Assembly: GCA_016776525.1 (NCBI GenBank)
Contig: JADHTD010000062.1
Location: forward strand, 1-11,172
From: Rhodospirillales bacterium
Lineage (GTDB): Bacteria > Pseudomonadota > Alphaproteobacteria > Rhodospirillales > JADHTD01
Direction: 5' to 3'
Length of the DNA stretch: 11,172 nt
This document shows positions 1 to 7,621 of this stretch, piece by piece. The notes below the pieces were generated by a model. That model had not been told where the DNA came from. It was given only the letters and a program-made list of their open reading frames with translations, and searched no databases. The first letter of the stretch is position 1, and every line of letters begins with the position of its first letter. Both the position numbers and the translations under genes were made by a program.

Positions 1-907
1 GCTGTTGGCTCCACGCGGCATCCGGCGCCTGGCCATTGTTGTTTTCACGGTGACCGTACTGAGCATGGTGGCGACCCTGTTCCTGGGAGCCGAAATCAAG
101 GGCGCCACACGTTGGATCAGCTTCGGTATCTTCTCTCTGCAACCGTCTGAATTCGTCAAGCCGAGCTTTGCCGTGCTGACCGCCTGGATGTTTGCGGCTC
201 GTGCCGAGGACAGCCGGCATCCCGGCAACCGTATTGCCGTCGGCCTTTTCGTGCTGGTCGCCGGATTGTTGCTGTTGCAGCCGGATGTCGGCATGACCAT
301 CGTTATTGCCGGTATCTGGAGCGTGCAGTTCTTCCTAGCCGGTTTGCCGCTGGTGCTGGTCGTGCTGTTGGCGTGTGTCTTCCTAGGCGGCGTCATCGGC
401 GCTTACTTCATCTTCGGCCATGTGCAGGTGCGCATCGACCGTTTCCTCGATCCGGCAGCGGGCGAAGGCTATCAGGTGTCGCGGGCGCTGGAAGCCTTCC
501 GCAACGGCGGCCTGTTCGGGCGCGGCCCGGGCGAGGGACGTGTCAAGGAGGTGCTGCCCGATGCCCATTCCGACTTTATCTTTGCCGTTGCCGGTGAGGA
601 ATTGGGCCTTGTCGTCTGCCTCGTCGTGGTCGCCTTGTTCGCCTTTATCGTGCTGCGCGGCATCGTCCGGGTGCTTGGGGAGAGCAATCTCTTCGTCATG
701 CTGGCGGTGGCCGGTCTGCTGGTGCAGTTCGGCTTACAGGCGATCATCAACCTGGCTTCCACCATCAATTTGATCCCACCGAAGGGGATGACCCTGCCGT
801 TCGTTTCCTACGGCGGTTCATCGACTCTGGCCCTGGCCCTGACCATGGGCATGGTGCTGGCGCTGACCCGGGTGAGACCCGGACAGGGTCCGGGAGGTGC
901 GCGATGA
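1..907 (+). CDS. ftsW: FtsW, septal peptidoglycan glycosyltransferase (5' end missing)
   Basis: FtsW is an inner-membrane SEDS-family protein that polymerises lipid II into glycan strands at the septum together with the transpeptidase FtsI. The reading frame (codons from base 2) is open at the left edge, so the start lies outside the window; about 301 residues remain. Counting from the codon at base 5, the fragment shows about eight hydrophobic segments, a KGATRWISFG loop followed by SLQPSEF (about 32-50), LQPDVGMT (91-98), the long extracytoplasmic loop with GEGYQ and FGRGPGEG (153-178), HSDFIFAVAGEELG (188-201), and the C-terminal PFVSYGGSS signature (265-273). By comparison with E. coli FtsW/RodA, Asp190 in HSDFIFA is the expected catalytic residue. 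RodA is the main alternative, but the dcw setting decides for FtsW. The stop overlaps the murG start by four bases (ATGA), and it ends in a short Gly/Arg/Pro-rich cytoplasmic tail. Confidence 0.96.
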   Translation, partial: LLAPRGIRRLAIVVFTVTVLSMVATLFLGAEIKGATRWISFGIFSLQPSEFVKPSFAVLTAWMFAARAEDSRHPGNRIAVGLFVLVAGLLLLQPDVGMTIVIAGIWSVQFFLAGLPLVLVVLLACVFLGGVIGAYFIFGHVQVRIDRFLDPAAGEGYQVSRALEAFRNGGLFGRGPGEGRVKEVLPDAHSDFIFAVAGEELGLVVCLVVVALFAFIVLRGIVRVLGESNLFVMLAVAGLLVQFGLQAIINLASTINLIPPKGMTLPFVSYGGSSTLALALTMGMVLALTRVRPGQGPGGAR

Positions 908-2040
908 GCACGCCCCGTCCCCTGATCGTACTGGCTGCCGGCGGTACCGGCGGACATGTCTTCCCGGCCGAGGCGCTGGCTGCCGAATTACTGGCCCGCA
1001 ACTGCCGTCTGACCCTGGTCACCGACAAGCGCGGCGGTACCTATGGCGGTTCCCTGGGTGAGATTGAAACCCACCATATTCTTGCCGGCGGCGTCGCCGG
1101 TAAGAGCTTCGTGGCCCGTCTGCGCAGTGCCCCGGAACTGGCCTGCGGCACGTGGCAGGCCCGCGGTTTGTTGAAACGGCTGAAGCCTGCCGCCGTTATC
1201 GGTTTCGGCGGCTATGCCTCGGTGCCGACCATGCTGGCCGCCACCTTTGCCGGATTCAGCACCGCCATACACGAACAAAACGGCGTCCTAGGCCGGGCCA
1301 ACCGCTTGCTGGCGTCCCGCGTCGGACGCATTGCCACATCTTTTGAAAGCGTGCTTGGCTTGCCCGATGCGGCAGCCTCCAAGGTTGTCCATACCGGCAT
1401 GCCGGTGCGTCCGGCCATTGCTGAAATGCGTGATACGGCCTATCCGTCCATTACCGCCGACGACCCCATCAACCTGTTGGTGCTGGGCGGCAGCCAGGGT
1501 GCGCGGGTACTCAGCGACGTCGTGCCGCAGGCTATTGGGCTCCTGGAAGAAAAGCTGAGAAAACGGCTCAGCATTACCCAACAATGCCGTCCCGAAGACC
1601 TGCGCCGCGTCAAGGATGTCTACAGCGGCCTCGGCGTCGCCGCCGACCTCAACAGTTTCTTCGGCGACGTGCCGCAACGGCTGGCGGCGGCGCACTTGGT
1701 GATCAGCCGGGCCGGGGCTTCGACCGTGGCCGAGGTGACGGCGGTCGGGCGGCCCTCGATCCTTGTACCCTATCCTTATGCCATCGACGACCACCAGTCG
1801 GCCAATGCCCATGCGGTTGACGAGGTTGGAGCCGGATGGCTCATCGCCGAGCCGTCCTTCACGGCGGAATATCTGGCGGCACGGCTTGATTCCCTGTTCG
1901 GCCTGCCGGCCATCCTGGAGAGGTCGGCGGCCTCGGCCAGGAAGGCCGGACGTCCTGATGCTTCGGCGCGGCTTGCCGACATGGTGACCGGCATGCTGCC
2001 GTCCAACGGAACCCCCGAAATGGGACGGAGGGCGGCATGA
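904..2040 (+). CDS. murG: MurG, lipid II-forming GlcNAc transferase
   Basis: MurG transfers GlcNAc from UDP-GlcNAc to undecaprenyl-PP-MurNAc-pentapeptide (lipid I) at the cytoplasmic face of the inner membrane, producing lipid II. The protein is 378 residues with the two-domain GT-B/GT28 layout. The N-terminal domain carries the glycine loop GGTGGHVFP (13-21, with His18), GFGGYASVPT (100-109) and HEQNGVLGRAN (123-133). The C-terminal domain has GGSQGAR (195-201), a second glycine-rich site SRAGASTVAE (268-277) and PYAIDDHQSANA (291-302). Glu277 and Gln298 match the E. coli residues that contact UDP-GlcNAc. The ATG overlaps the ftsW stop as ATGA and follows a GGGAGG box at about 892-897. The usual GNPVR motif reads GMPVR here (165-169). 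Product and family are secure. Confidence 0.97.
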   Translation: MSTPRPLIVLAAGGTGGHVFPAEALAAELLARNCRLTLVTDKRGGTYGGSLGEIETHHILAGGVAGKSFVARLRSAPELACGTWQARGLLKRLKPAAVIGFGGYASVPTMLAATFAGFSTAIHEQNGVLGRANRLLASRVGRIATSFESVLGLPDAAASKVVHTGMPVRPAIAEMRDTAYPSITADDPINLLVLGGSQGARVLSDVVPQAIGLLEEKLRKRLSITQQCRPEDLRRVKDVYSGLGVAADLNSFFGDVPQRLAAAHLVISRAGASTVAEVTAVGRPSILVPYPYAIDDHQSANAHAVDEVGAGWLIAEPSFTAEYLAARLDSLFGLPAILERSAASARKAGRPDASARLADMVTGMLPSNGTPEMGRRAA

Positions 2041-3470
2041 GGGCCTTACCGCTTTCCATCGGCACCATGCATTTCGTCGGCATTGGCGGCATCGGTATGA
2101 GCGGCATCGCCGAAGTCCTGCATAACCTGGGCTATGTCGTTCAGGGCAGCGACCTCAACGACAATGCCAATGTCAAACGCTTGCGCGGCCTTGGCATCAA
2201 CGTTGCCATCGGCCAACGCGAAGAGAATGTGGGGAACGCTGCGGTGGTCGTCATCTCATCCGCCGTCAAGCCCGACAATCCGGAAGTGGAAGCCGCCCGT
2301 AAACAGTTGATTCCGGTTGTCCGCCGGGCCGAGATGCTGGCCGAACTGATGCGCTTGAAATGGTCGATCGCCGTCGGCGGCACCCATGGCAAGACGACCA
2401 CCACCTCGATCATCGCCGCCCTGCTGGATGCGGCGGGGCTTGATCCGACGGTGATCAATGGCGGCATCATCAATGCCTGGGGCTCCAACGCCAAGCTGGG
2501 CGGCGGCGAGTGGATGGTGGCCGAAGCCGACGAAAGCGACGGCACTTTCCTGAAACTACCGGCGACCATCGCTGTGGTCACCAACATTGATCCCGAACAC
2601 CTGGATCATTACGGCACTTTCGACGCCCTTCGCGACGCCTTTGTCGCCTATGTGGAAAATATCCCGTTTTACGGCTTTGCGGCGCTGTGCATCGACCACC
2701 CGGAAGTGCAGGCGATGATCCCGCGGGTTTCCGACCGCAAGATCGTCACCTACGGTTTCAGCCCGCAGGCCGACATCCGCGCCGAGAACGTGGAGGCCGG
2801 TCCCGACGGCGTTACCTTCGATACGGTGATCACCGACCGCAAGGCCAACAAGCAGCGCACCTTGGCTAAACTGAACTTGCCGATGCTCGGCGACCACAAT
2901 ATTCAGAACGCCCTGGCCGCCGTCACCTTGTCCACCGAGATGGGCCTCGACGACGATGTGCTGCGCTTGGCCCTGTCCAATTTCGAAGGCGTCAAACGGC
3001 GCTTTACCCGCACCGGCGACGCCGATGGCATCATTGTCATCGACGATTACGGCCATCATCCGGTGGAGATCGCCGCCGTCCTCAAAGCGGCGCGCAACGG
3101 CACCGAAGGCCAGGTTATCGCTGTCGTCCAGCCGCACCGCTATAGCCGCCTACAGTCCCTGTTCGAGGAATTCTGCACATGTTTCAACGATGCCGATGCA
3201 GTGGTCGTCGCCGACGTTTATGCCGCCGGTGAAGAGCCGATCGAAGGCTTCAGTAAAGAAGCTTTGGTGGCCGGCCTGCGGTCGCACGGTCATCGCCTGG
3301 TCATGCCCCTGCCGAAGCCTGAGGAATTGAGCCCGATCGTCAACGATCTGGCCCGGCCCGGCGACATGGTGGTGTGCCTGGGCGCCGGAAACATTACCCA
3401 GTGGGCCCACGCCTTGCCGGACGAACTGACCCGGTTGCGCTATGGCGGGGCCAAGGAGGCGGGCGAATGA
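2037..3470 (+). CDS. murC: MurC, UDP-MurNAc:L-alanine ligase
   Basis: MurC is the cytoplasmic ATP-dependent ligase that adds L-alanine to UDP-MurNAc, the first amino acid of the peptide stem. The 477-residue protein has the three Mur-ligase domains. The N-terminal Rossmann-like UDP-binding part has FVGIGGIGMSGIAE (13-26). The central ATPase has the P-loop GGTHGKTTTT (114-123), EADESDGTFL (163-172) and NIDPEHLDHYG (183-193). The C-terminal domain follows HNIQNALAA (287-295) with DDYGHHPVEI (336-345) and QPHRYSRL (365-372). The GIGGIGMSG start and the DDYGHHP motif identify MurC rather than MurD, MurE or MurF. The length is normal and no key residue appears lost. The start overlaps the murG stop by four bases (ATGA), which suggests coupled translation. 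Confidence 0.97.
   Translation: MRALPLSIGTMHFVGIGGIGMSGIAEVLHNLGYVVQGSDLNDNANVKRLRGLGINVAIGQREENVGNAAVVVISSAVKPDNPEVEAARKQLIPVVRRAEMLAELMRLKWSIAVGGTHGKTTTTSIIAALLDAAGLDPTVINGGIINAWGSNAKLGGGEWMVAEADESDGTFLKLPATIAVVTNIDPEHLDHYGTFDALRDAFVAYVENIPFYGFAALCIDHPEVQAMIPRVSDRKIVTYGFSPQADIRAENVEAGPDGVTFDTVITDRKANKQRTLAKLNLPMLGDHNIQNALAAVTLSTEMGLDDDVLRLALSNFEGVKRRFTRTGDADGIIVIDDYGHHPVEIAAVLKAARNGTEGQVIAVVQPHRYSRLQSLFEEFCTCFNDADAVVVADVYAAGEEPIEGFSKEALVAGLRSHGHRLVMPLPKPEELSPIVNDLARPGDMVVCLGAGNITQWAHALPDELTRLRYGGAKEAGE
3453..3459 (+). promoter_or_regulatory. Ribosome binding site fixing the murB start
   Basis: AAGGAGG lies seven bases before the ATG at 3467, which itself overlaps the murC stop (ATGA). The same frame is open further upstream to 3374, but that region lies inside murC. 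The strong box supports 3467 over any longer start; a second ATG at 3470 directly follows. Confidence 0.7.
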
Positions 3471-4432
3471 TGGCAGCGAAGAAAACCACCCAGGCCCTGC
3501 TTGAACGGTTACCGGAAGTGCGCGGCAGCCTGGAAGCCGATGCGCCGCTGGACCGCTTTACATGGTTCAGGGTCGGCGGAGCGGCGGATGTCCTGTTCCG
3601 GCCCGCCGATAGCGATGATCTGGCAGCCTTCCTCAAAGCCAAGCCAGCCGATGTGCCGCTGACCATGATCGGCCTCGGCTCCAACCTGCTGGTCCGTGAC
3701 GGTGGCGTGCCGGGGGTTGTCGTCAGGCTTGGCCGTGGCCTGGGCGCTGTCAAAGCCGACGGCATTACGGTCGTTGCCGGGGCCGGGGCCACCGACCGCA
3801 GCGTTGCCGCTGCCGCCCGGGATGCCGGTATTGCCGGTCTCGAATTCCTGACCGGTGTGCCGGGGATGATTGGCGGTGCCTTGCGCATGAATGCCGGGGC
3901 CTATGGCAGCGAAATGCGCGATATCGTCACCGCCGCCAAGGCTTTGTCGCCGGACGGCGAATTGCATGACCTGACGCCCAAGGAACTTGGTTTCAGTTAC
4001 CGTCATTCAGGTGTGCCCGAAGACTGGATTTTCATCGAAGCAACCCTGCAAGGCGAAGCGGGGAATATCCAGACGATCACCCAACGCATGCAGGAAATCA
4101 TGACGGCCCGCGAGGAAAGCCAACCGCTGCGCACACCGACCGGTGGCAGCACCTTCGCCAACCCGGAAGGCCACAAGGCCTGGGAACTGATCGACAAGGC
4201 CGGTTGCCGGGGGCTCATGCGCGGCGGCGCCCAGGTTTCGGAAAAACACTGCAATTTCCTGATTAATACCGGCACCGCCACTGCTGCCGACCTGGAAGGC
4301 CTGGGCGAGGAAATCCGCCGCCGGGTGCATCAGGAAACCGGCGTCACCCTGGAATGGGAAATCCGCCGCATCGGCGTGTCCGCCACCGGTCTGGAGCCGG
4401 TTGCCGGGGATTGGGAGGCGGATGATGCGTAA
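3467..4432 (+). CDS. murB: MurB, UDP-N-acetylenolpyruvoylglucosamine reductase
   Basis: MurB is a cytoplasmic flavoenzyme that uses NADPH to reduce UDP-GlcNAc-enolpyruvate to UDP-MurNAc, the substrate of MurC encoded just upstream. From ATG 3467 it has 321 residues. The FAD domain shows TWFRVGGAADV (32-42), GLGSNLLVRDGG (69-80) and LTGVPGMIGGALRMNAGAYG (128-147). The substrate side shows FSYRHS (176-181, with Arg179), GGSTFANP (226-233, with Ser228 as likely proton donor) and WEIRRIG (297-303, Glu298 as likely second acid). This is the shorter type II MurB layout, unlike the E. coli type I enzyme. The C-terminus has about 18 extra residues (roughly 304-321) ending in acidic WEADDA, with no clear role. 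The start overlaps murC by four bases. ATG 3467 and 3470 are equally possible, differing by one Met. Confidence 0.96.
   Translation: MMAAKKTTQALLERLPEVRGSLEADAPLDRFTWFRVGGAADVLFRPADSDDLAAFLKAKPADVPLTMIGLGSNLLVRDGGVPGVVVRLGRGLGAVKADGITVVAGAGATDRSVAAAARDAGIAGLEFLTGVPGMIGGALRMNAGAYGSEMRDIVTAAKALSPDGELHDLTPKELGFSYRHSGVPEDWIFIEATLQGEAGNIQTITQRMQEIMTAREESQPLRTPTGGSTFANPEGHKAWELIDKAGCRGLMRGGAQVSEKHCNFLINTGTATAADLEGLGEEIRRRVHQETGVTLEWEIRRIGVSATGLEPVAGDWEADDA
4413..4418 (+). promoter_or_regulatory. Ribosome binding site for ddl
   Basis: GGGAGG within the end of murB sits three bases before ATG 4422 and six bases before ATG 4425. The better spacing favours 4425 as the ddl start, which also gives a protein whose numbering matches E. 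coli DdlB at the N-terminus. Confidence 0.6.
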
Positions 4433-5330
4433 GCATGTAGCGATCCTCATGGGCGGCTGGTCCGCAGAACGGGAAGTGTCCCTGGTCAGCGGCGCCGCCG
4501 TTTCCAAGGCTTTGCAGGAATGCGGCTACCAAGTCACCCCGATCGACGTGCAGCGGGATATGGGATCGTTGTTGACGCGGTTCTATCCGCGCCCGGACGC
4601 CGTCTTTAATGCCCTTCACGGCCGTTATGGGGAAGACGGCTGTGTCCAGGGGCTGCTGGATATTCTGGATGTTCCCTATACCCATTCCGGCCTGCTAGCC
4701 TCCGCCCTGGCCATGGACAAGCCGATGGCCAAGCGCATGTTCCAGTCGGTCGGTATCCCGGTCGCCGAGCACGTCATTGCCAGCCACGACGAGGTGTTGA
4801 CCGGTGACATCATGCCCCGGCCCTATGTCGTAAAACCCCTGAACGAAGGTTCCAGCGTCGGCGTCCGTATCGTCCGTGACGGCGACAACGAATTGCCCTT
4901 CGACGGGGAAAACTGGCCCTATGGCGATCAGGTTATGGTCGAACGTTTCGTGGCGGGCCGAGAATTGACGGTGGCGGTGATGGGCGACAAGGCCCTGGGT
5001 GTTACCGAAATCCTCACCGGACGGAATTTCTATGATTACGACGCCAAGTATGTGGATGGCGGTTCTCAGCATGTTGTGCCAGCCGATATTGAGTCGGGCC
5101 TTTACGACGAAACCATGCATATGGCCGTCCTTGCCCATCAGGCGCTGGGATGCCGCGGCGTTTCCCGGGCCGATTTCCGTTGCGACGGCGAAATGCTCTT
5201 CATGTTGGAAGTCAACACCCAGCCGGGCATGACGCCGACCTCTCTGGTGCCGGAGCAGGCAGTCCATGCCGGTATTCCCTTCAATGAACTGGTCACCTGG
5301 ATGGTGGAAAACGCGGAGTGCGACTCATGA
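4425..5330 (+). CDS. ddl: D-alanine--D-alanine ligase (DdlB type)
   Basis: This ATP-grasp enzyme joins two D-alanines in the cytoplasm; the dipeptide is then added to the stem peptide by MurF. From ATG 4425 the protein has 301 residues, the normal DdlB length. Visible motifs are MGGWSAEREVS (9-19; Glu15 aligns exactly with E. coli DdlB Glu15), ALHGRYGEDG (63-72), MDKPMAKRM (97-105), VVKPLNEGSSVGV (135-147, Ser143/Ser144 in the omega-loop region), YDYDAKY (203-209, Tyr209), SRADFRCDG (247-255, Arg248 and Asp250) and LEVNTQPGM (261-269, metal ligands Glu262 and Asn264). The Tyr in YDYDAKY is typical of enzymes making D-Ala-D-Ala rather than D-Ala-D-Lac. It overlaps the end of murB by eight bases. 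ATG 4422 is an alternative start, one residue longer. Confidence 0.96.
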   Translation: MRKHVAILMGGWSAEREVSLVSGAAVSKALQECGYQVTPIDVQRDMGSLLTRFYPRPDAVFNALHGRYGEDGCVQGLLDILDVPYTHSGLLASALAMDKPMAKRMFQSVGIPVAEHVIASHDEVLTGDIMPRPYVVKPLNEGSSVGVRIVRDGDNELPFDGENWPYGDQVMVERFVAGRELTVAVMGDKALGVTEILTGRNFYDYDAKYVDGGSQHVVPADIESGLYDETMHMAVLAHQALGCRGVSRADFRCDGEMLFMLEVNTQPGMTPTSLVPEQAVHAGIPFNELVTWMVENAECDS

Positions 5331-6175
5331 GCAGCAGCAAACAAACAGAAGCCCGGAAAAGCGGCCTACCCCGCAAGCGCGTTGTACCGTTGTGGCGGTC
5401 CCGTTGGGCTTTCGGCGGCCTCGCTGTCCTCATGCTGGGTGGTCTGGCGGCGGGCGGCTGGTGGCTGTGGCAGGATGGATGGGTGGAACGCACCGCCCAG
5501 CGCCTCCAGGACCGGGCCATCGCCCTGACCGCCGATATGGGACTGGTCGTGCAGGAGGTGCTGGTCAGCGGACGCCAGGAAACCGCAAAAAAACAGCTGC
5601 TGAAAGCAGTCGGCGTAAAGCGGGGGGCACCGATCCTGTCGCTTAATGTCGAGGCAGCGCGGCGCCGGGTGGAAAGCCTGCCGTGGGTCCGTTCGGCTTC
5701 GGTTGAACGTATCTTGCCGGACACCGTTTATCTCAATGTCATCGAACGCCATCCGCTAGCCCTGTGGCAGCACAAAGGAAAATTCGCCCTCATCGATCAT
5801 GAAGGCCAGGTCATCCTGCGCCGGGGACTGGACCGTTTTCGCCATTTGTTGGTGGTTGTCGGACCAGATGCGCCGGGACATGCCTCCGGCCTAATGGAAA
5901 TTCTCGATAGCCAGCCCGAGTTGCGCCAGCAAGTGAAAGCGGCGGTCCGAGTCGGCGGGCGGCGTTGGAACGTGCGCCTGGAAGGGGGCATCGATGTCCG
6001 ATTGCCGGAACAGAATCCGGCCGGGGCCTGGGCGCGGCTGGCCGATTACCAGCGCACCCACCAGGTGCTGGCCCGCGATATCGAGGTTCTCGACCTACGC
6101 CTGCCGGACCGGCTGATCGTCAGGAAACCGGCGCGTCTCAAACAGTCGATCAAAGTCACCGGCCAGGAAACCTGA
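5327..6175 (+). CDS. ftsQ: FtsQ, divisome scaffold protein
   Basis: FtsQ is a bitopic inner-membrane protein that links early and late divisome parts, working with FtsL and FtsB. From ATG 5327 it has 282 residues. A basic cytoplasmic tail (1-28) leads into one transmembrane helix (about 29-48, ending GGWWLW). A periplasmic POTRA domain follows (about 73-141), recognisable by VLVSGRQET, the AAR-RRVESLPWVRSASVER stretch and LPDTVYLNVIERHPLALW. A beta-rich FtsQ domain follows, with FALIDHEGQVI (153-163), and runs to a short basic tail. The ATG forms an ATGA overlap with the ddl stop, with GGAG at 5315-5318. A GTG at 5318 in the same frame would add three residues and is less likely. Sequence is weakly conserved in this family, so the call leans on the WVRSASVER and VIERHPLALW motifs plus position. 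Confidence 0.93.
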   Translation: MSSSKQTEARKSGLPRKRVVPLWRSRWAFGGLAVLMLGGLAAGGWWLWQDGWVERTAQRLQDRAIALTADMGLVVQEVLVSGRQETAKKQLLKAVGVKRGAPILSLNVEAARRRVESLPWVRSASVERILPDTVYLNVIERHPLALWQHKGKFALIDHEGQVILRRGLDRFRHLLVVVGPDAPGHASGLMEILDSQPELRQQVKAAVRVGGRRWNVRLEGGIDVRLPEQNPAGAWARLADYQRTHQVLARDIEVLDLRLPDRLIVRKPARLKQSIKVTGQET

Positions 6176-6180
6176 ATTTT

Positions 6181-6219
6181 ATGAAAACAGAGGAAAACGA
6201 ACGGAATAGTTGGGGATGA
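6181..6219 (+). other. Possible 12-codon mini-ORF leading into ftsA
   Basis: ATG 6181 opens a frame encoding MKTEENERNSWG, whose TGA (6217-6219) overlaps the ftsA ATG (6216-6218) in the same ATGA arrangement seen at four upstream junctions. An AGGA at 6165-6168, inside the end of ftsQ, could serve as a somewhat distant ribosome binding site. The ftsA start itself has no clear Shine-Dalgarno box, so coupling through this leader would make sense. It could equally be chance in a 40-base gap. Confidence 0.3.
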
Positions 6220-7481
6220 GTACCAAGGGGAACCAGAATAAGAGCCGTAGCGGCCTGTTCGCAGCGCTTGATGTCGGCACCACCAAGATGTGCTGTTTCA
6301 TCGCGAAGGCGTCCGTCGACAAGGGGCTGGAGATCGTCGGCATCGGCCATCAGGTCTCAAAAGGACTGAGGGCCGGCACCATCGTCAATATGGACGACGC
6401 CGAAGCTTCCATCCGCGCCACCGTTGAAGCGGCCGAGCAGATGGCCGGTGAGAATATCCGCGAGGTCTATGTTAACCTATCCGGCGGCAACCCGGCTTCG
6501 AAACTGATCGCCTATGAGATTGAGCTTGCCGGCCATCAGATCGGCGATAATGACCTGCGCCGGGTTCTGGATGTTTCCAGCGTCCTCAAGGATCAGCCCA
6601 GTGATTATGAACTGGTGCATGCCATTCCGGTCGGTTACAGCATCGACGGTAACCGCGGTGTCCGCGATCCGCGCGGCATGTACGGCCAGCGCCTCGGCGT
6701 CAACATGCATATCGTCGGGGCTTCATCCGGGGCGCTCCGCAACCTGAGCACCTGTATTTCACGCTGTCACTTAGGCATCGCCGACAAAGTGGTGGCGCCC
6801 TATGCCTCGGCCCTGTCGACGCTGGTAGAAGACGAAATCCAACTGGGCGTGACATTGATCGACATGGGCGGCGGCACTACCTCAATCGCCGTTTTCTTTG
6901 ATGGTGAGTTGGTGCACACCGATGTGCTGCCGGTCGGCGGCGGCCATGTCACCAAGGATGTGGCCCGCGGCCTGTCGACACCGTTGGAACATGCCGAACG
7001 CATGAAGACCCTTTATGGCAGCGCCCTGCCGTCGCCGTCGGACGACCGGGAAGTGATCTCTGTACCGCAGATCGGCGAAGACCGCACCGGTGAAATGACG
7101 CAGGTGCCGCGATCCATGCTTGTCGGCATTATCCGGCCGCGCCTGGAAGAAACCTTTGAAATGGTTCGTTCCCGCCTCGAAGCCGCCGGTTTTGACAAGG
7201 TCGCCGGACGCCGTGTTGTGCTGACCGGCGGCGCCAGCCAGTTGCCCGGCGCCCGCGAACTGGCCGGCATGATCCTCGATAAGCAAGTGCGCCAGGGTTT
7301 GGTGCGCCCGGCTGAGGGCCTGGCCGAGTCCATGTCTGGGCCGGCCTTCGCCACCTGTGCCGGACTTTTGAATTTTGCCGTTAACAACCAGGCGGAAGGG
7401 GCTTCGCACGCCTACCGCCCAACAGAAGGACCGAGCAGCCGTTTCGGACGGCTCGGACAGTGGTTTCGTGAGAATTTTTAA
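6216..7481 (+). CDS. ftsA: FtsA, actin-like membrane anchor of the Z ring
   Basis: FtsA is a cytoplasmic actin-family ATPase that tethers FtsZ filaments to the inner membrane and recruits later divisome proteins. From ATG 6216 it has 421 residues. ATP-binding elements are LDVGTTK (18-24), LIDMGGGTTSIAVF (214-227) and VVLTGGASQLPG (334-345). The SHS2-type 1C domain occupies roughly 90-165, with GYSIDG at 140-145. The C-terminus has a variable linker (about 389-408) and then SRFGRLGQWFRENF (408-421), the amphipathic membrane-targeting helix of the family. The frame extends six bases upstream to a TTG at 6210, but ATG 6216 is preferred. No good ribosome binding site precedes it; TGGGG abuts the ATG. 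The previous gene ends 40 bases upstream, making this the first gap in the cluster. Confidence 0.96.
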   Translation: MSTKGNQNKSRSGLFAALDVGTTKMCCFIAKASVDKGLEIVGIGHQVSKGLRAGTIVNMDDAEASIRATVEAAEQMAGENIREVYVNLSGGNPASKLIAYEIELAGHQIGDNDLRRVLDVSSVLKDQPSDYELVHAIPVGYSIDGNRGVRDPRGMYGQRLGVNMHIVGASSGALRNLSTCISRCHLGIADKVVAPYASALSTLVEDEIQLGVTLIDMGGGTTSIAVFFDGELVHTDVLPVGGGHVTKDVARGLSTPLEHAERMKTLYGSALPSPSDDREVISVPQIGEDRTGEMTQVPRSMLVGIIRPRLEETFEMVRSRLEAAGFDKVAGRRVVLTGGASQLPGARELAGMILDKQVRQGLVRPAEGLAESMSGPAFATCAGLLNFAVNNQAEGASHAYRPTEGPSSRFGRLGQWFRENF

Positions 7482-7510
7482 AATGACCAAACATCAACAG
7501 AAAACGCCGG

Positions 7511-7531
7511 GGACCGTCCTTAGGGACGGCC
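7511..7531 (+). other. Hairpin in the ftsA-ftsZ gap
   Basis: CCGTCC (7514-7519) and GGACGG (7524-7529) pair around a TTAG loop. GG 7511-7512 and CC 7530-7531 extend the stem past a bulged A. No T-run follows, so it is not a typical terminator. It lies about 90 bases before the ftsZ start and could be an mRNA processing or stability element. The rest of this 140-base gap (7482-7621) holds two GANTC sites (7537-7541, 7570-7574) and a clear GGAGG (7612-7616) for ftsZ. I could not identify a convincing promoter in it. Confidence 0.5.
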
Positions 7532-7621
7532 AAGGAGAATCCGTTCCCACGCCAGAAGGCGGTACGACAGACTCAACCTTTTTCAACCCTTGTTACGTCT
7601 ATCTGAAGACCGGAGGACGAT

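Noticed and set aside
5..7. TTG as the start codon of the ftsW frame
   Set aside because: The frame is open to the window edge and the first membrane helices of FtsW are missing, so this is an internal codon.
2556..3137. 193-residue antisense frame inside murC
   Set aside because: A shadow of GC-rich codon use; the sense frame carries all MurC motifs and the antisense product has no known features.
3374..3466. Upstream extension of the murB frame
   Set aside because: Lies within murC, and its product does not resemble a MurB N-terminus; a strong ribosome site fixes the start at 3467.
4695..5267. 190-residue antisense frame inside ddl
   Set aside because: Shadow of a certain gene, with no independent signals.
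6882..7490. 202-residue antisense frame inside ftsA
   Set aside because: Shadow frame; no family resemblance and no promoter or ribosome site facing it.
7590..7618. TTGTTA as a -35 box for ftsZ
   Set aside because: A -10 box at proper spacing would fall on the GGAGG ribosome site and there is no TATAAT-like sequence there.
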